Positions 34,099-42,414 of a DNA stretch of 58,376 nucleotides are shown here, one piece after another. The DNA is taken from NCBI GenBank assembly GCA_902569725.1, contig CACFVG010000004.1, positions 1 through 58,376 of the forward strand, written 5' to 3'. Each line of letters starts with the position of its first letter. Within the stretch, counting starts at the first letter, position 1. The DNA is from an uncultured Pelagibacteraceae bacterium (GTDB lineage: Bacteria > Pseudomonadota > Alphaproteobacteria > Pelagibacterales > Pelagibacteraceae). The position numbers were made by a program, and so were the translations under genes. The notes under the pieces were generated by a model. That model saw nothing but the letters and a program-made list of their open reading frames with translations, did not search any database and was not told the origin of the DNA.

Positions 34099-35104
34099 GT
34101 GAAGCAAAAGATTTTAAAAAATAAAATCATTAAAATATTCAAAAGTCATAAACTAGGCAGTTTACATGCATCAATATGTGCTAACGCTTTAATTAATGCA
34201 GAATTAGTTGGAGCTCCGACTCATGGTTTATCTAGATTAAAAATGTATTGTGATAGAATAAACAAAAAAGTAATTAACCCAAAACCAAAAATTAAAATAA
34301 AAAAAATTTCTCAATCTATTTCCAGGATCGATGCAGATAATAGTATTGGATTTGTAGCTGCTGATATTGGAATAAAACAAGCAATTAAAAATGCAAAAAA
34401 AAACAGGAATAGGATTAGTTGGAATTAAAAATAGTGGCCACTACGGTTTGTCAGGTTATTATGCAGAACAAGCTGTTAAAAAAAATTTAATTGTTTTTTG
34501 TTTTACAAATGCTCCTCCGGCAATAGCTCCTTATGGAGCAAAAAAAAGTTTATTTGGAACAAATCCAATATGTTTTGGAACACCAACATCATCTAAAGTT
34601 CCTTTTATTTTAGACACGTCTGTTTCAGTAATTAATAGAGGCAAAATAAGAGTTGCTGCAAGAACTGGAAAAAAAATACCAGAGGGAGTTGCTTTAGATA
34701 AATTTGGTAAACCAACTACAGATGCAAAAAAAGCATTAGCAGGTGTTCAGTTGCCAATAGCAGGTTTTAGAGGTTCAGGACTTGCATGGATGGTTGATAT
34801 ATTAAGTGGTGTGTTTACTGGTGGAAATCATGGAGGAAAAGTAAAAGATCCTTTTGATGATTTTTCAGGCCCACAAAATATTGGTCACTTATTTTTTGTA
34901 ATGAAACCAAATCTTTTTGTTGGAAATTATAGTGAAAGGATAAAAGAAAATATTAAAAGAATAAAAAGATTGCCTAAAATAAAAGGTATAAAAGAAATTT
35001 TATATCCTGGTCAAAGCAAACAAAGAAGATATAAAAAAAATCTTAATAAAAAAATTAATATTCCAGCAAATATTGCTGAGGATCTTAAAAAATTAAATGC
35101 TTAA
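34099..35104 (+). pseudogene. Ldh2 (malate/sulfolactate/ureidoglycolate) family dehydrogenase, frameshifted
   Basis: Two overlapping frames make one 334-residue NAD(P)-dependent dehydrogenase. The 5' part starts at GTG 34099, two bases after the tauC stop, and holds LVGAPTHGLSRLKMY. The frames part at an A9 run (34395-34403); removing one A restores NAKKTGIGLVGIKNSGHYG. The downstream part has NAPPAIAPYGAKKSLFGTNP, LDTSVSVINRGKI and GFRGSGLAWMVDILSGV, all family hallmarks. Substrates in this family include malate, (R)-sulfolactate, ureidoglycolate and lactate. The position after tauABC makes sulfolactate attractive but unproven. The lesion is either a real inactivation, slippage or a homopolymer error; nothing else is damaged. 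Confidence 0.85.
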
Positions 35105-35684
35105 TAAAGAAGGTTTAACCAAAATTTTTAAAAAATTGTTGGAAGAAGCAAAAAATTCTTATGATGATTTCAATTCTGCTGATGGAAAAATAGGAGATGG
35201 TGATTTAGGTGTTACTATCTTACATGGATTAAAAGAAGTAAATAGTAGTATTGGAAAATTCAGTAATGATATGGGCGCAAATTTTATGCTTTGTTCCCAA
35301 GCTTTTGTTAAAAAATCAGGATCTAGTTTTGGTACTTTAATTGCTTTTTCATTTATGAACATTTCTAAAAATTTAAAAGGAAAAACTGAATGTAATCATG
35401 ATGATATTATAGCTATTTTTGAAACTTCTTTAAAAACAATACTTGAAAGAGGCAAAACTAATCTTGGAGATAAAACTATTGCAGATAGTTTAGATTTAAT
35501 AATTAAAGGCCTTAAAAATAATAAAAATTACTCTGGTGTATTCAAATCTGCAACAAAGAAAGCATTAGAAGATTTCAAAGGTAAAAAAATTAAGATAGGG
35601 AGAGCGCGAATGTTTGAAGAAAAAACAAAAGATTTGGACGACCCAGGTATGCTCGCTTTATATCGATTGGCTAAAGTTTTTTAA
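35097..35684 (+). CDS. dhaL: Dihydroxyacetone kinase, nucleotide-binding DhaL subunit
   Basis: A 195-residue all-helical DAK2 domain. The three metal-binding aspartates D29, D34 and D36 are in ADGKIGDGDLG, matching E. coli DhaL D30, D35, D37; GSSFGTLIAFSF and LGDKTIADSLDLI follow, and the C-terminus GRARMFEEKTKDLDDPGML has the family's nucleotide-lid and RxSY-like region. It starts inside the ldh-like gene (8-base overlap), so it is coupled to the tau operon. The substrate-binding DhaK is 2 kb away on the same strand, with reverse-strand genes between. No PTS DhaM partner is seen. Confidence 0.9.
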   Translation: MLNKEGLTKIFKKLLEEAKNSYDDFNSADGKIGDGDLGVTILHGLKEVNSSIGKFSNDMGANFMLCSQAFVKKSGSSFGTLIAFSFMNISKNLKGKTECNHDDIIAIFETSLKTILERGKTNLGDKTIADSLDLIIKGLKNNKNYSGVFKSATKKALEDFKGKKIKIGRARMFEEKTKDLDDPGMLALYRLAKVF

Positions 35685-35686
35685 TT

Positions 35687-36145
35687 TTAATTTGTAGGTT
35701 TAAAAATCAAACAAAGACCATTATTACAAAATCTCATACCATTTTCGCCAGGGCCGTCTTCAAATACATGTCCATGATGTGCCCCACATTTTGCACAATG
35801 ATATTCAACTCTTTTCATACCTAATGAGTAGTCAATTTTAGTATTAAACGCGCCAGGAAGAGATTCGGTAAAAGATGGCCAGCCTGTTCCACTATCGTAT
35901 TTTGAATTAGAACTGAATAATTTAGCATCACAATTAGCACAATGATAAAATCCATCTCTCTTTTCGTAAAGTAAAGAGCTAGTAAATGGACGTTCAGTTC
36001 CTTCATTGAAAAGTATATTTTTTTGTTGCTTAGTTAGATTTTGATTTATTATTTTTTTTGTAGCTGAGTATAAAAATTTATATGGCAGTAATAAAAATGA
36101 AAATATTGATACACTAAATAATTTTAAAAACTCTCTTTTTAACAT
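35687..36145 (-). CDS. msrB: Peptide-methionine (R)-S-oxide reductase with N-terminal signal or anchor
   Basis: A 152-residue MsrB. Residues 9-28 are hydrophobic after MLKREFLK, so the enzyme is probably exported or anchored. The catalytic domain shows two zinc pairs (CANCD and CAKCG), GTGWPSF, the AHHGHVFEDGPG loop and the catalytic cysteine in RFCNNGLCL near the end. The usual RYCINSAAL is altered to RFCNNGLCL; the cysteine is retained. It would repair oxidised methionine-R-oxide in envelope proteins. It is the last gene of a minus-strand set with two mini membrane proteins and an epoxide hydrolase. Confidence 0.92.
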   Translation of the reverse strand: MLKREFLKLFSVSIFSFLLLPYKFLYSATKKIINQNLTKQQKNILFNEGTERPFTSSLLYEKRDGFYHCANCDAKLFSSNSKYDSGTGWPSFTESLPGAFNTKIDYSLGMKRVEYHCAKCGAHHGHVFEDGPGENGMRFCNNGLCLIFKPTN

Positions 36146-36161
36146 ATTAAGATATATTTTT

Positions 36162-36347
36162 TTATTTTTCTCTATTTTGGTTATCTTTTTTTTCTGAATA
36201 AAATAAGCAAATTAAAAATAAAGCAGTCCATACAAACCCTGCCATAGCCTTGGATAAGGATGTTTCAGCATCCCATAAATCAAGAAACAGAGCGCCTATA
36301 ACGATACCAATTGCATAAATTATTATTACTATTGTGCTTAAATTCAT
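36162..36347 (-). CDS. Small two-helix membrane protein, unknown function
   Basis: A 61-residue protein with hydrophobic segments at about residues 4-22 and 34-52 and a charged end (SEKKDNQNREK). The short acidic loop DLWDAETSLSKAMAG joins them. Family not recognised. The start overlaps the stop of an even smaller upstream gene by four bases (ATGA), so the two are translationally coupled. Confidence 0.55.
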   Translation of the reverse strand: MNLSTIVIIIYAIGIVIGALFLDLWDAETSLSKAMAGFVWTALFLICLFYSEKKDNQNREK

Positions 36348-36481
36348 TGATTTTCTTCTTTATTTTGTTCTTTTTTATTTTCTTCTTTATATTTTTTTCC
36401 TCTAATCACTGCTGTAACTCCCATATAAATTACGTATCCAATAATTAATAAAGAAACTGTAATAAAAATTATTTTTTGCAT
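36344..36481 (-). CDS. Mini membrane protein of 45 residues, unknown function
   Basis: A short reading frame beginning ATG at 36481, directly after the epoxide-hydrolase stop (36482), and ending in TGA overlapping the next small gene as ATGA. The peptide has one hydrophobic segment (IIFITVSLLIIGYVIYM, about residues 4-20) and a very charged Lys/Glu/Asn tail. Tight packing on both sides and a single-helix-plus-tail layout make it credible as a gene. Function is unknown. Confidence 0.5.
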   Translation of the reverse strand: MQKIIFITVSLLIIGYVIYMGVTAVIRGKKYKEENKKEQNKEENQ

Positions 36482-37630
36482 TTAAATATTTTCAATTTTT
36501 TTTGAAAACTTCTGAATATCTTTTATCAATAATTCAGGTTTTTCTAAAGCTGCGAAATGACCACCTTCGGGCATCTCTGTCCATTGTTCTATGTTATAAA
36601 TTCTTTCTACATAGGATTTAGGGGCCCATTCTAAATATTCTTTTGGAAATTTTGCAATTGCAGTTGGAACTTTTAAAGGAAGATGATCTTTTGGAAGAAA
36701 TCTCCCTCCCTCTTCTCTTCTTCCATAATAAATCCATGATGCAGTATTGAATGTTTTAGTTACTAAATAAATCATGATGTTTGATAATAATATATCTTTT
36801 GAGTAAACACTTTCAATGTCTCCATTTTTTATATCAGACCAGCCTCGCATTTTTTCAATTATCCAAGCAGCAACGCCTACTGGACTATCCATCATTGCAT
36901 AACTCAATGTTTGTGGTTTTGTTGCTTGTTGCGTTCTATAACCATCTTCAATTCTTTGTTCTTTTTTAAATCTTTCTTGCCATTCTTTTTCCTCAGGCGT
37001 TTGTGGCCCATCTGGATGACGAGTAATTAAAATATTAATATGTATTCCTAATAGACTTTCTGGAAAATCGTATGCTAGCCAAGTACATATTGTTCCTCCG
37101 AAATCACCTCCTTGTGAAATATATTTTTTATAACCAAGAACATTTATCATTAATGAATTAAATATCTCTGCCATTTTTCTTGGACCTATTGGTCTTAAAG
37201 GACGACCTGAAAATCCATAACCTGGTAAAGATGGTACAATAATATCAAACCCATCTTCTTTTTTTCCACCATATTTTTCGGGATGAGCTAATTGATCGAT
37301 AATATGTAAAAATTCTACTATTGAACCAGGCCAACCATGATTTAGTAATAATGGTTTTGGATTAGATCCACTTCCTTTTTCGTGTATAAAATGAATATCA
37401 ATTCCATTTATATTAGATTTAAAATTATTAAATTTATTTATTTTTTCTTCTGTTTTTCTCCAATTAAATTTATTAACCCAATAATCAGCAAAATCTTTCA
37501 TGTAATCTAAGTTTGTTCCGTAATCCCAGCCTCCATCATCAGGCATCTCATGCCATTGGTAATTCTTCACCTTTGAATATATATTTTGGAGTCTTTCTTC
37601 TGAAATCTCTACTTTAAAAGGTTTTGTCAT
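36482..37630 (-). CDS. Epoxide hydrolase (EHN domain alpha/beta hydrolase)
   Basis: A 382-residue hydrolase of the microsomal-epoxide-hydrolase-like group: an N-terminal EHN region (about 1-110) with EERLQNIYSKVKNYQW, then the oxyanion motif LLNHGWPGSIVEFL, the nucleophile aspartate in SQGGDFGGTICTWLAY, and the catalytic histidine in GGHFAALEKPELL near the end. No signal peptide is seen. Substrate is unknown; the family opens epoxides to diols. It is first in the minus-strand set and divergent from dhaK, 44 bp away. Confidence 0.88.
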   Translation of the reverse strand: MTKPFKVEISEERLQNIYSKVKNYQWHEMPDDGGWDYGTNLDYMKDFADYWVNKFNWRKTEEKINKFNNFKSNINGIDIHFIHEKGSGSNPKPLLLNHGWPGSIVEFLHIIDQLAHPEKYGGKKEDGFDIIVPSLPGYGFSGRPLRPIGPRKMAEIFNSLMINVLGYKKYISQGGDFGGTICTWLAYDFPESLLGIHINILITRHPDGPQTPEEKEWQERFKKEQRIEDGYRTQQATKPQTLSYAMMDSPVGVAAWIIEKMRGWSDIKNGDIESVYSKDILLSNIMIYLVTKTFNTASWIYYGRREEGGRFLPKDHLPLKVPTAIAKFPKEYLEWAPKSYVERIYNIEQWTEMPEGGHFAALEKPELLIKDIQKFSKKIENI

Positions 37631-37674
37631 TTTACTAGTATATATATTTTTAAATTTAAAATATAAAAATAGTT

Positions 37675-38670
37675 ATGAAAAAAATAATCAACAATCCAGC
37701 CAATTTTGTAGAAGAGTCAATTGATGGACTTATTAAATCTCACCCCGAAGTTTATTCTTTAGCCAAAGATAACAATAGAGTTGTAACTAGAGTAAATAAA
37801 GCTTCAAATAAAGTCGGTATAGTTACTGGAGGTGGGTCTGGTCATTTGCCTGTCTTTACTGGATATGTTGGTAAAGGATTTTTAGATTCTTGTGCTATCG
37901 GATCAGTATTTGCTTCTCCATCAGTAGATCAAATGGTTTCAGCAATAAAAAATGCAGATAATGGTAATGGAGTTCTATGTGTTATTGGAAATTACGGTGG
38001 TGATGTAATGAATTTTGAAATGGCTTGTGAAATGGTGGAAGCTGAAGGAATTAAAACAAAAAAAGTGATTGTTGCTGATGATATTGCAAGCGCAAGTGAG
38101 ACTGAGAAAGAAAAAAGAAGAGGAATTGCTGGAATGATATTTGTATTTAAAGTTGCTGGAGCAATTGCTGAAACTGGCGCATCACTTGATGATGTTTTTA
38201 AAACTGCTACAGAAGTTAATAATAATATTCGAACTCTTGGTGTTGCTGTTTCACCTTGTATTTTACCTGAGGCTGGAAAACCTACTTTTGAAATTAGTGA
38301 TGATGAAATTGAAATAGGAATGGGAATACATGGAGAGCCTGGAATAAAAAGAGAAAAATTAAAACCAGCAAATGATTTGGTTGATGACTTATATAAAAGA
38401 ATTATTGATGATTCCAAATTAACTGCTAATGATAATATTGCGGTAATGATAAATAGTTTGGGAGCTACACCTCTTGAAGAATTGTATATTATATCTAAAA
38501 GAGTTAATGAAAACTTATCAAATTCAAAAATAAAAAATATTAAAACTTATGTTGGAAGATACGCAACTTCAATGGAAATGGCAGGAATGTCAATTACAAC
38601 TCTTAAATTAAATGATAATTTAAAAAAATATCTTCTTGCAGAAAGTGAATGTCCTTTTTGGAATAATTAA
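37675..38670 (+). CDS. dhaK: Dihydroxyacetone kinase, substrate-binding DhaK subunit
   Basis: A 331-residue DAK1 protein. GIVTGGGSGHLPVFTGYVGKG is the substrate region; IGNYGGDVMNFEMA and DDIASASETEKEKRRGIAG are characteristic. The histidine that forms the hemiaminal with the ketose is H219 in MGIHGEPG. It should act with DhaL at 35097-35684 to phosphorylate dihydroxyacetone or a related ketose such as erythrulose. The lack of DhaM in the window leaves open whether the phosphoryl donor is ATP. Stop overlaps the convergent BASS gene by four bases. Confidence 0.92.
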   Translation: MKKIINNPANFVEESIDGLIKSHPEVYSLAKDNNRVVTRVNKASNKVGIVTGGGSGHLPVFTGYVGKGFLDSCAIGSVFASPSVDQMVSAIKNADNGNGVLCVIGNYGGDVMNFEMACEMVEAEGIKTKKVIVADDIASASETEKEKRRGIAGMIFVFKVAGAIAETGASLDDVFKTATEVNNNIRTLGVAVSPCILPEAGKPTFEISDDEIEIGMGIHGEPGIKREKLKPANDLVDDLYKRIIDDSKLTANDNIAVMINSLGATPLEELYIISKRVNENLSNSKIKNIKTYVGRYATSMEMAGMSITTLKLNDNLKKYLLAESECPFWNN

Positions 38671-39515
38671 ACTTTTTTTCTCAAAAAATAAATAAATATA
38701 AATCCGGTTATATACATTATTAAAGCATATGCAGCTGTCGGTATCATATAAACAATTTCGTTAGAAATTTCGGTAGCAACAAAAACTGCCAAGGTTCCAT
38801 TTTGAAGTCCACACTCAAGTGAAATACATTTTATTTGTTCCATTCCTGATGCAAAAGTTTTTGCTATAAAATATGCAATGGCCATCATTACTATATTTAA
38901 AGTTAATACTACTAGGCCTGCTTGAGCTAGGTAATCAAAAATATTATCTTTTTCCTCTATCCAAATTGCAATGAAAACAACTAAAAATAATATACCTGTA
39001 ATTTTATCAATAATAGAAGTTTTTGAACTTATAAAATTGTCTGCGAATTTTCTAATTATCATTCCCAAAATTACTGGAACTGCTACCACCAATGCCATTT
39101 TTAATGCTGTTCCTGTCATATTAATATTTTCATCTCCAAAGTTAATGCCTATTAGATCGGCTGAAGTAAAAACAATTAATGGAACTGTTATGATACTAAT
39201 GATACTTATGACTGCTGTTAAAGAAACTGATAACGCCACATCTCCATTTGCAAATTTTGTTAAAACATTTGATGTGATTCCACCAGGTGCAGCCGCTATT
39301 ATCATTACTCCTAAAGCAATTTCCGGTGATGTTCCTAGAGTTTTTATTAATATAAAAGCAACTATAGGTAAAATAATAAGCTGAGATATAAAACCGACTA
39401 AAAAATCCTTTGGCTGTTTAAGGACTCTAATAAAATCTTGGGTTGTTAAACCCAAACCAAGACCAAGCATTATCAATGCTAGTGCAATAGGTGCGATTTT
39501 TGTTACAATTTCCAT
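38667..39515 (-). CDS. Bile acid:sodium symporter (BASS) family transporter
   Basis: A 282-residue protein with about nine or ten helices. The N-terminal MLGLGLGLTTQDFIRVLKQPKDFLVGFISQ and PGGITSNVLTKFANGDVALSVSLTAVISI match the BASS/SBF fold with two sodium sites. Members in bacteria import organic anions such as pantoate, pyruvate or sulfonates, so bile acid itself is unlikely. It lies between dhaK and the phosphotransacetylase-like gene. Substrate is open; a C3 acid or sulfonate would fit the neighbours. Confidence 0.88.
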   Translation of the reverse strand: MEIVTKIAPIALALIMLGLGLGLTTQDFIRVLKQPKDFLVGFISQLIILPIVAFILIKTLGTSPEIALGVMIIAAAPGGITSNVLTKFANGDVALSVSLTAVISIISIITVPLIVFTSADLIGINFGDENINMTGTALKMALVVAVPVILGMIIRKFADNFISSKTSIIDKITGILFLVVFIAIWIEEKDNIFDYLAQAGLVVLTLNIVMMAIAYFIAKTFASGMEQIKCISLECGLQNGTLAVFVATEISNEIVYMIPTAAYALIMYITGFIFIYFLRKKV

Positions 39516-39591
39516 AGTTCAGACACAGTTTTCTACTTTATGTATTTTACTATAAATTAATATAAATTTATATATACAAAAAAACGTAAAA

Positions 39592-40503
39592 ATGCTTTCA
39601 GATAAAGAAATAGTTTGTCCAAATAACCTTCTAAACGTTGCACATAAAAAAAAAGGTGTGGTAGCAGGAATAGTTAACGCAGGAAAACCTCTTCCAATGT
39701 TATCTGTTATGGATGCTGTTAAAGAAAATTTAATCTTACCAATTTTTATAGGCGATAAAGATGAAATTCAAAAATGTGCAGATAATTTGAAATTCGATAT
39801 ATCGAAATTTGAAATTATTCATGAATCTGTAGAAAATAATACTGCAAAAGTTGCAGCAAAACTAGCTTCAGAAAATAAAATAAGAATAATTGTTAAAGGT
39901 CATATTCACACAGATATTCTGATGAAAGAAGTTTTAAAAAGAGAATATAATTTATTAGGTAAAACTAGATTAAGTCACATTTGGCATATGACTTTAGATA
40001 AAGAAGATAAACCATTAATAATTACTGATGGAGCTTTAAATGTAATGCCCAATGTAAAAACAAAAATGCATATACTAAAAAATGTAATTAATTTTTCAAA
40101 TAGAATTGGAAATGAAAAACCCAAGATTGCTATATTATCAGCAACAGAAGAAGTCTTAGATAGCGTTCAAAGTTCGCTAGATGCAAAAGAAATTACTGAA
40201 TTAGCAAAAAAAGAAAATTTAAATGCTGATGTTTTTGGACCTCTTGCATTTGATAATAGTATTTCAAAAAAATCAGCTGCAATTAAAGGAATTAAAAATA
40301 CAGTTGCAGGTCAAGCTGATGTTTTATTAGTTCCAAGTGTTGAAGCTGGAAATGGGTTGGTTAAAATGATGATATATTTTATGGGTGCTTGCGCCGCAGG
40401 TGTAGTTATTGGAGGAAAAGTTCCAGTTGTTATAACAAGCAGATCAGATGAAGCTCCAGCAAGATTAGCTTCTATGGCAGCAGCGGTGGTTGCATTAGAT
40501 TAA
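39592..40503 (+). CDS. Phosphate acetyl/butyryltransferase family protein
   Basis: A 303-residue member of the Pta/Ptb family, which exchanges phosphate and CoA on acyl groups. Seen are GVVAGIVNAGKPLPMLSVMDA, IIVKGHIHTDILMKEVL, LSHIWHMTL and the C-terminal GQADVLLVPSVEAGNGLVKMMIYFMGAC with GGKVPVVITSRSDEAPARLAS, the substrate cleft of the family. No enoyl-CoA hydratase domain is fused. In taurine or other C2-sulfonate breakdown such an enzyme would turn acetyl phosphate into acetyl-CoA, but no xsc gene is present in the window to make acetyl phosphate. The HisD-like gene follows by 25 bp. Confidence 0.85.
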   Translation: MLSDKEIVCPNNLLNVAHKKKGVVAGIVNAGKPLPMLSVMDAVKENLILPIFIGDKDEIQKCADNLKFDISKFEIIHESVENNTAKVAAKLASENKIRIIVKGHIHTDILMKEVLKREYNLLGKTRLSHIWHMTLDKEDKPLIITDGALNVMPNVKTKMHILKNVINFSNRIGNEKPKIAILSATEEVLDSVQSSLDAKEITELAKKENLNADVFGPLAFDNSISKKSAAIKGIKNTVAGQADVLLVPSVEAGNGLVKMMIYFMGACAAGVVIGGKVPVVITSRSDEAPARLASMAAAVVALD

Positions 40504-40528
40504 TTAATGATTTAAAAGCTTAAAAATT

Positions 40529-41815
40529 ATGACAATCAAATATCTTAAAAAATCACCAAAAACATCTTCTACTGATGACACAAAGACAAGAGAAATTGTA
40601 GAAAATATTTTAAAAGATATAGAAGTAAAAAAAGAAGAAGGTTGCAAAGAACTTGGAAAAAAATTTGATAAGTACGATGGAGAAATCATAGTCTCAAAAG
40701 AAAAAATAGAAGAGATAAAAAAGAATTTAGATCAAAAAACAAAAGACGATATTCAATTTTCTCATGAAAGAGTTAGAAAATTTGCAGAAGCTCAATTAAA
40801 AAATTATGGTCAAGATTTTGAAGTTGAACTTTCAGAAGGTTTATATGCTGGTCAAAAATTAATACCTGTTAATACAGCGGGATGTTACGTACCTGCCGGA
40901 AGATATGCTCATATAGCTTCAGCAGTAATGAGTGTTACAACCGCTAAAGTAGCTGGAGTTAAAAATATTTTAGTTTGTAGTTCGCCAAAACCAGATATTG
41001 GAGTGCACCCATCAATTATCTATACAGCTGATTTGTGTGGAGCAGATGTAATTATGAATTTAGGTGGAGTTCAAGCAATCGCTGCAATGACGAATGGATT
41101 ATTTGGAAATGCACCAGCTGATATTTTGGTTGGGCCAGGAAATCAATTTGTTGCTGAAGCAAAAAGAATATTGTTTGGAAAAGTTGGAATTGATTTATTT
41201 GCTGGTCCTACAGAAATTGCTGTAATTGCTGATGAAACGGCTGATCCTGAGATAGTAGCATTTGATTTAGTTGGTCAAGCTGAACATGGTTATAATTCAC
41301 CTGCTTGGCTGTTTACTACTAGTAAAAAATTAGCAGAAGAAGTTATAAAAAGAGTACCTGAATTAATTGCAGATTTACCAGAACTACCCAAACAAAGCGC
41401 AGGGGATGCATGGAGAGATTTTGGTGAAGTTATTCTTTGCGATAATGATGAAGAAATGGCAAAAATTAGCGACGAATATGCACCAGAGCATTTAGAAGTT
41501 CAGACAAAAAATTTGAAATGGTTTCATGAAAGATTAAAAAACTATGGATCTTTATTTATAGGTGAAGAAACAACTGTTGCCTACGGTGATAAATGTTCAG
41601 GAACAAACCATATTCTTCCAACTAAAGGTGCTGGGAGATATACGGGTGGACTATTTGTAGGTAAGTTTATTAAAACACTAAGTTTTCAAAGAATGACAAA
41701 AGAATCCACAAAAGAAGTTGGCGCAGCAGCTGCAAGAATTTCTAGATACGAAGGAATGGAAGCTCACGCACGAACTGGTGATGTAAGACTTAGAAAATAC
41801 GGCTTTTCAAACTAA
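40529..41815 (+). CDS. Histidinol dehydrogenase family NAD-dependent dehydrogenase (catabolic paralogue likely)
   Basis: A 428-residue zinc dehydrogenase of the HisD fold. All catalytic positions are kept: Q250 and H253 (GQAEHG), E320 and H321 (APEHLE), D354 (GDKCSGTNH) and H413 (EGMEAHARTG). Other stretches differ from biosynthetic HisD: PAGRYAHIASAVMSV replaces the usual GG..PSSV, GPTE replaces GPSE, and the C-terminus ends GDVRLRKYG. These features recur in HisD paralogues found in catabolic clusters, including the sulfopropanediol dehydrogenase HpsN group. No other his gene is nearby. The substrate is therefore probably a short hydroxy compound; true histidinol oxidation is not excluded. 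Confidence 0.8.
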   Translation: MTIKYLKKSPKTSSTDDTKTREIVENILKDIEVKKEEGCKELGKKFDKYDGEIIVSKEKIEEIKKNLDQKTKDDIQFSHERVRKFAEAQLKNYGQDFEVELSEGLYAGQKLIPVNTAGCYVPAGRYAHIASAVMSVTTAKVAGVKNILVCSSPKPDIGVHPSIIYTADLCGADVIMNLGGVQAIAAMTNGLFGNAPADILVGPGNQFVAEAKRILFGKVGIDLFAGPTEIAVIADETADPEIVAFDLVGQAEHGYNSPAWLFTTSKKLAEEVIKRVPELIADLPELPKQSAGDAWRDFGEVILCDNDEEMAKISDEYAPEHLEVQTKNLKWFHERLKNYGSLFIGEETTVAYGDKCSGTNHILPTKGAGRYTGGLFVGKFIKTLSFQRMTKESTKEVGAAAARISRYEGMEAHARTGDVRLRKYGFSN

Positions 41816-41820
41816 ATTAT

Positions 41821-42255
41821 TTACAGAGAATTTATTAATTCTGGCGCTATTTTTTTTGATCTAGAATAATATTTAATCTTTTTAATATCTTCTAAATTAG
41901 ACTTATCATTTCCAACAACTACAAAACCTATCATGCCCATACTCTTATGAGGTGTACACCAATAAGCATATATTCCGGGAACTGTAAAAGTATATTCAGC
42001 ATCTTTACTGAATTTTGTTTTAAATTTTTCAACACCTAATGGCACTCCACCTTTAATAAACTCAACATTGTGTCCTGGATTTGTTGACTTCCAAAAAACA
42101 GTATCTCCAACATCTATTCTCACAATTTTTTTGGAATAAACCATAGATTCTTTTCCTAATTTATTCAGCATTTCAATAGTTTCATCTGCAGCAAACGAGT
42201 TAGATGCAAAAAATAACAAAGTTATTAAAACGGTAAGATTTTTTAAAATTTTCAT
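41821..42255 (-). CDS. Pseudoazurin (periplasmic type I copper protein)
   Basis: A 144-residue protein with a signal peptide cut near residue 22 (SNSFA). The copper ligands are H62 in PGHNVE, C100, H103 and M108 in YWCTPHKSMGM; the spacings 38, 3 and 5 equal those of known pseudoazurins. It carries one electron in the periplasm. Usual partners are nitrite or nitrous oxide reductase, neither seen here, so a different acceptor such as a cytochrome oxidase or dehydrogenase is likely. The C-terminal KYYSRSKKIAPELINSL helix is basic. The gene ends 5 bp from the HisD-like gene. Confidence 0.9.
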   Translation of the reverse strand: MKILKNLTVLITLLFFASNSFAADETIEMLNKLGKESMVYSKKIVRIDVGDTVFWKSTNPGHNVEFIKGGVPLGVEKFKTKFSKDAEYTFTVPGIYAYWCTPHKSMGMIGFVVVGNDKSNLEDIKKIKYYSRSKKIAPELINSL

Positions 42256-42414
42256 ATTAAATGTTTAATTGTGTAATCCATAAATATTATATGGTTATCA
42301 ATATATTTATATCAACTCAAACTAGTGTAACAAGTTGACACATATGTGCTGTGACAAAAAATTATCTTAAAATTATTTAATTAATATTATTAAAATGATT
42401 ATGAGAGGAAAAAT
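42256..42414. promoter_or_regulatory. Spacer with perfect -35 box upstream of a small periplasmic-protein gene
   Basis: A spacer of 159 bp between divergent genes. A perfect TTGACA is at 42335-42340, overlapping a 10-bp palindrome CACATATGTG (42339-42348). No matching -10 at ideal spacing is visible; AT-rich TTATCT follows at 21 bp. GAGAGGAAAAAT ahead of the ATG at 42415 is a strong ribosome-binding site. The palindrome over the promoter-like box could be an operator. Confidence 0.4.
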
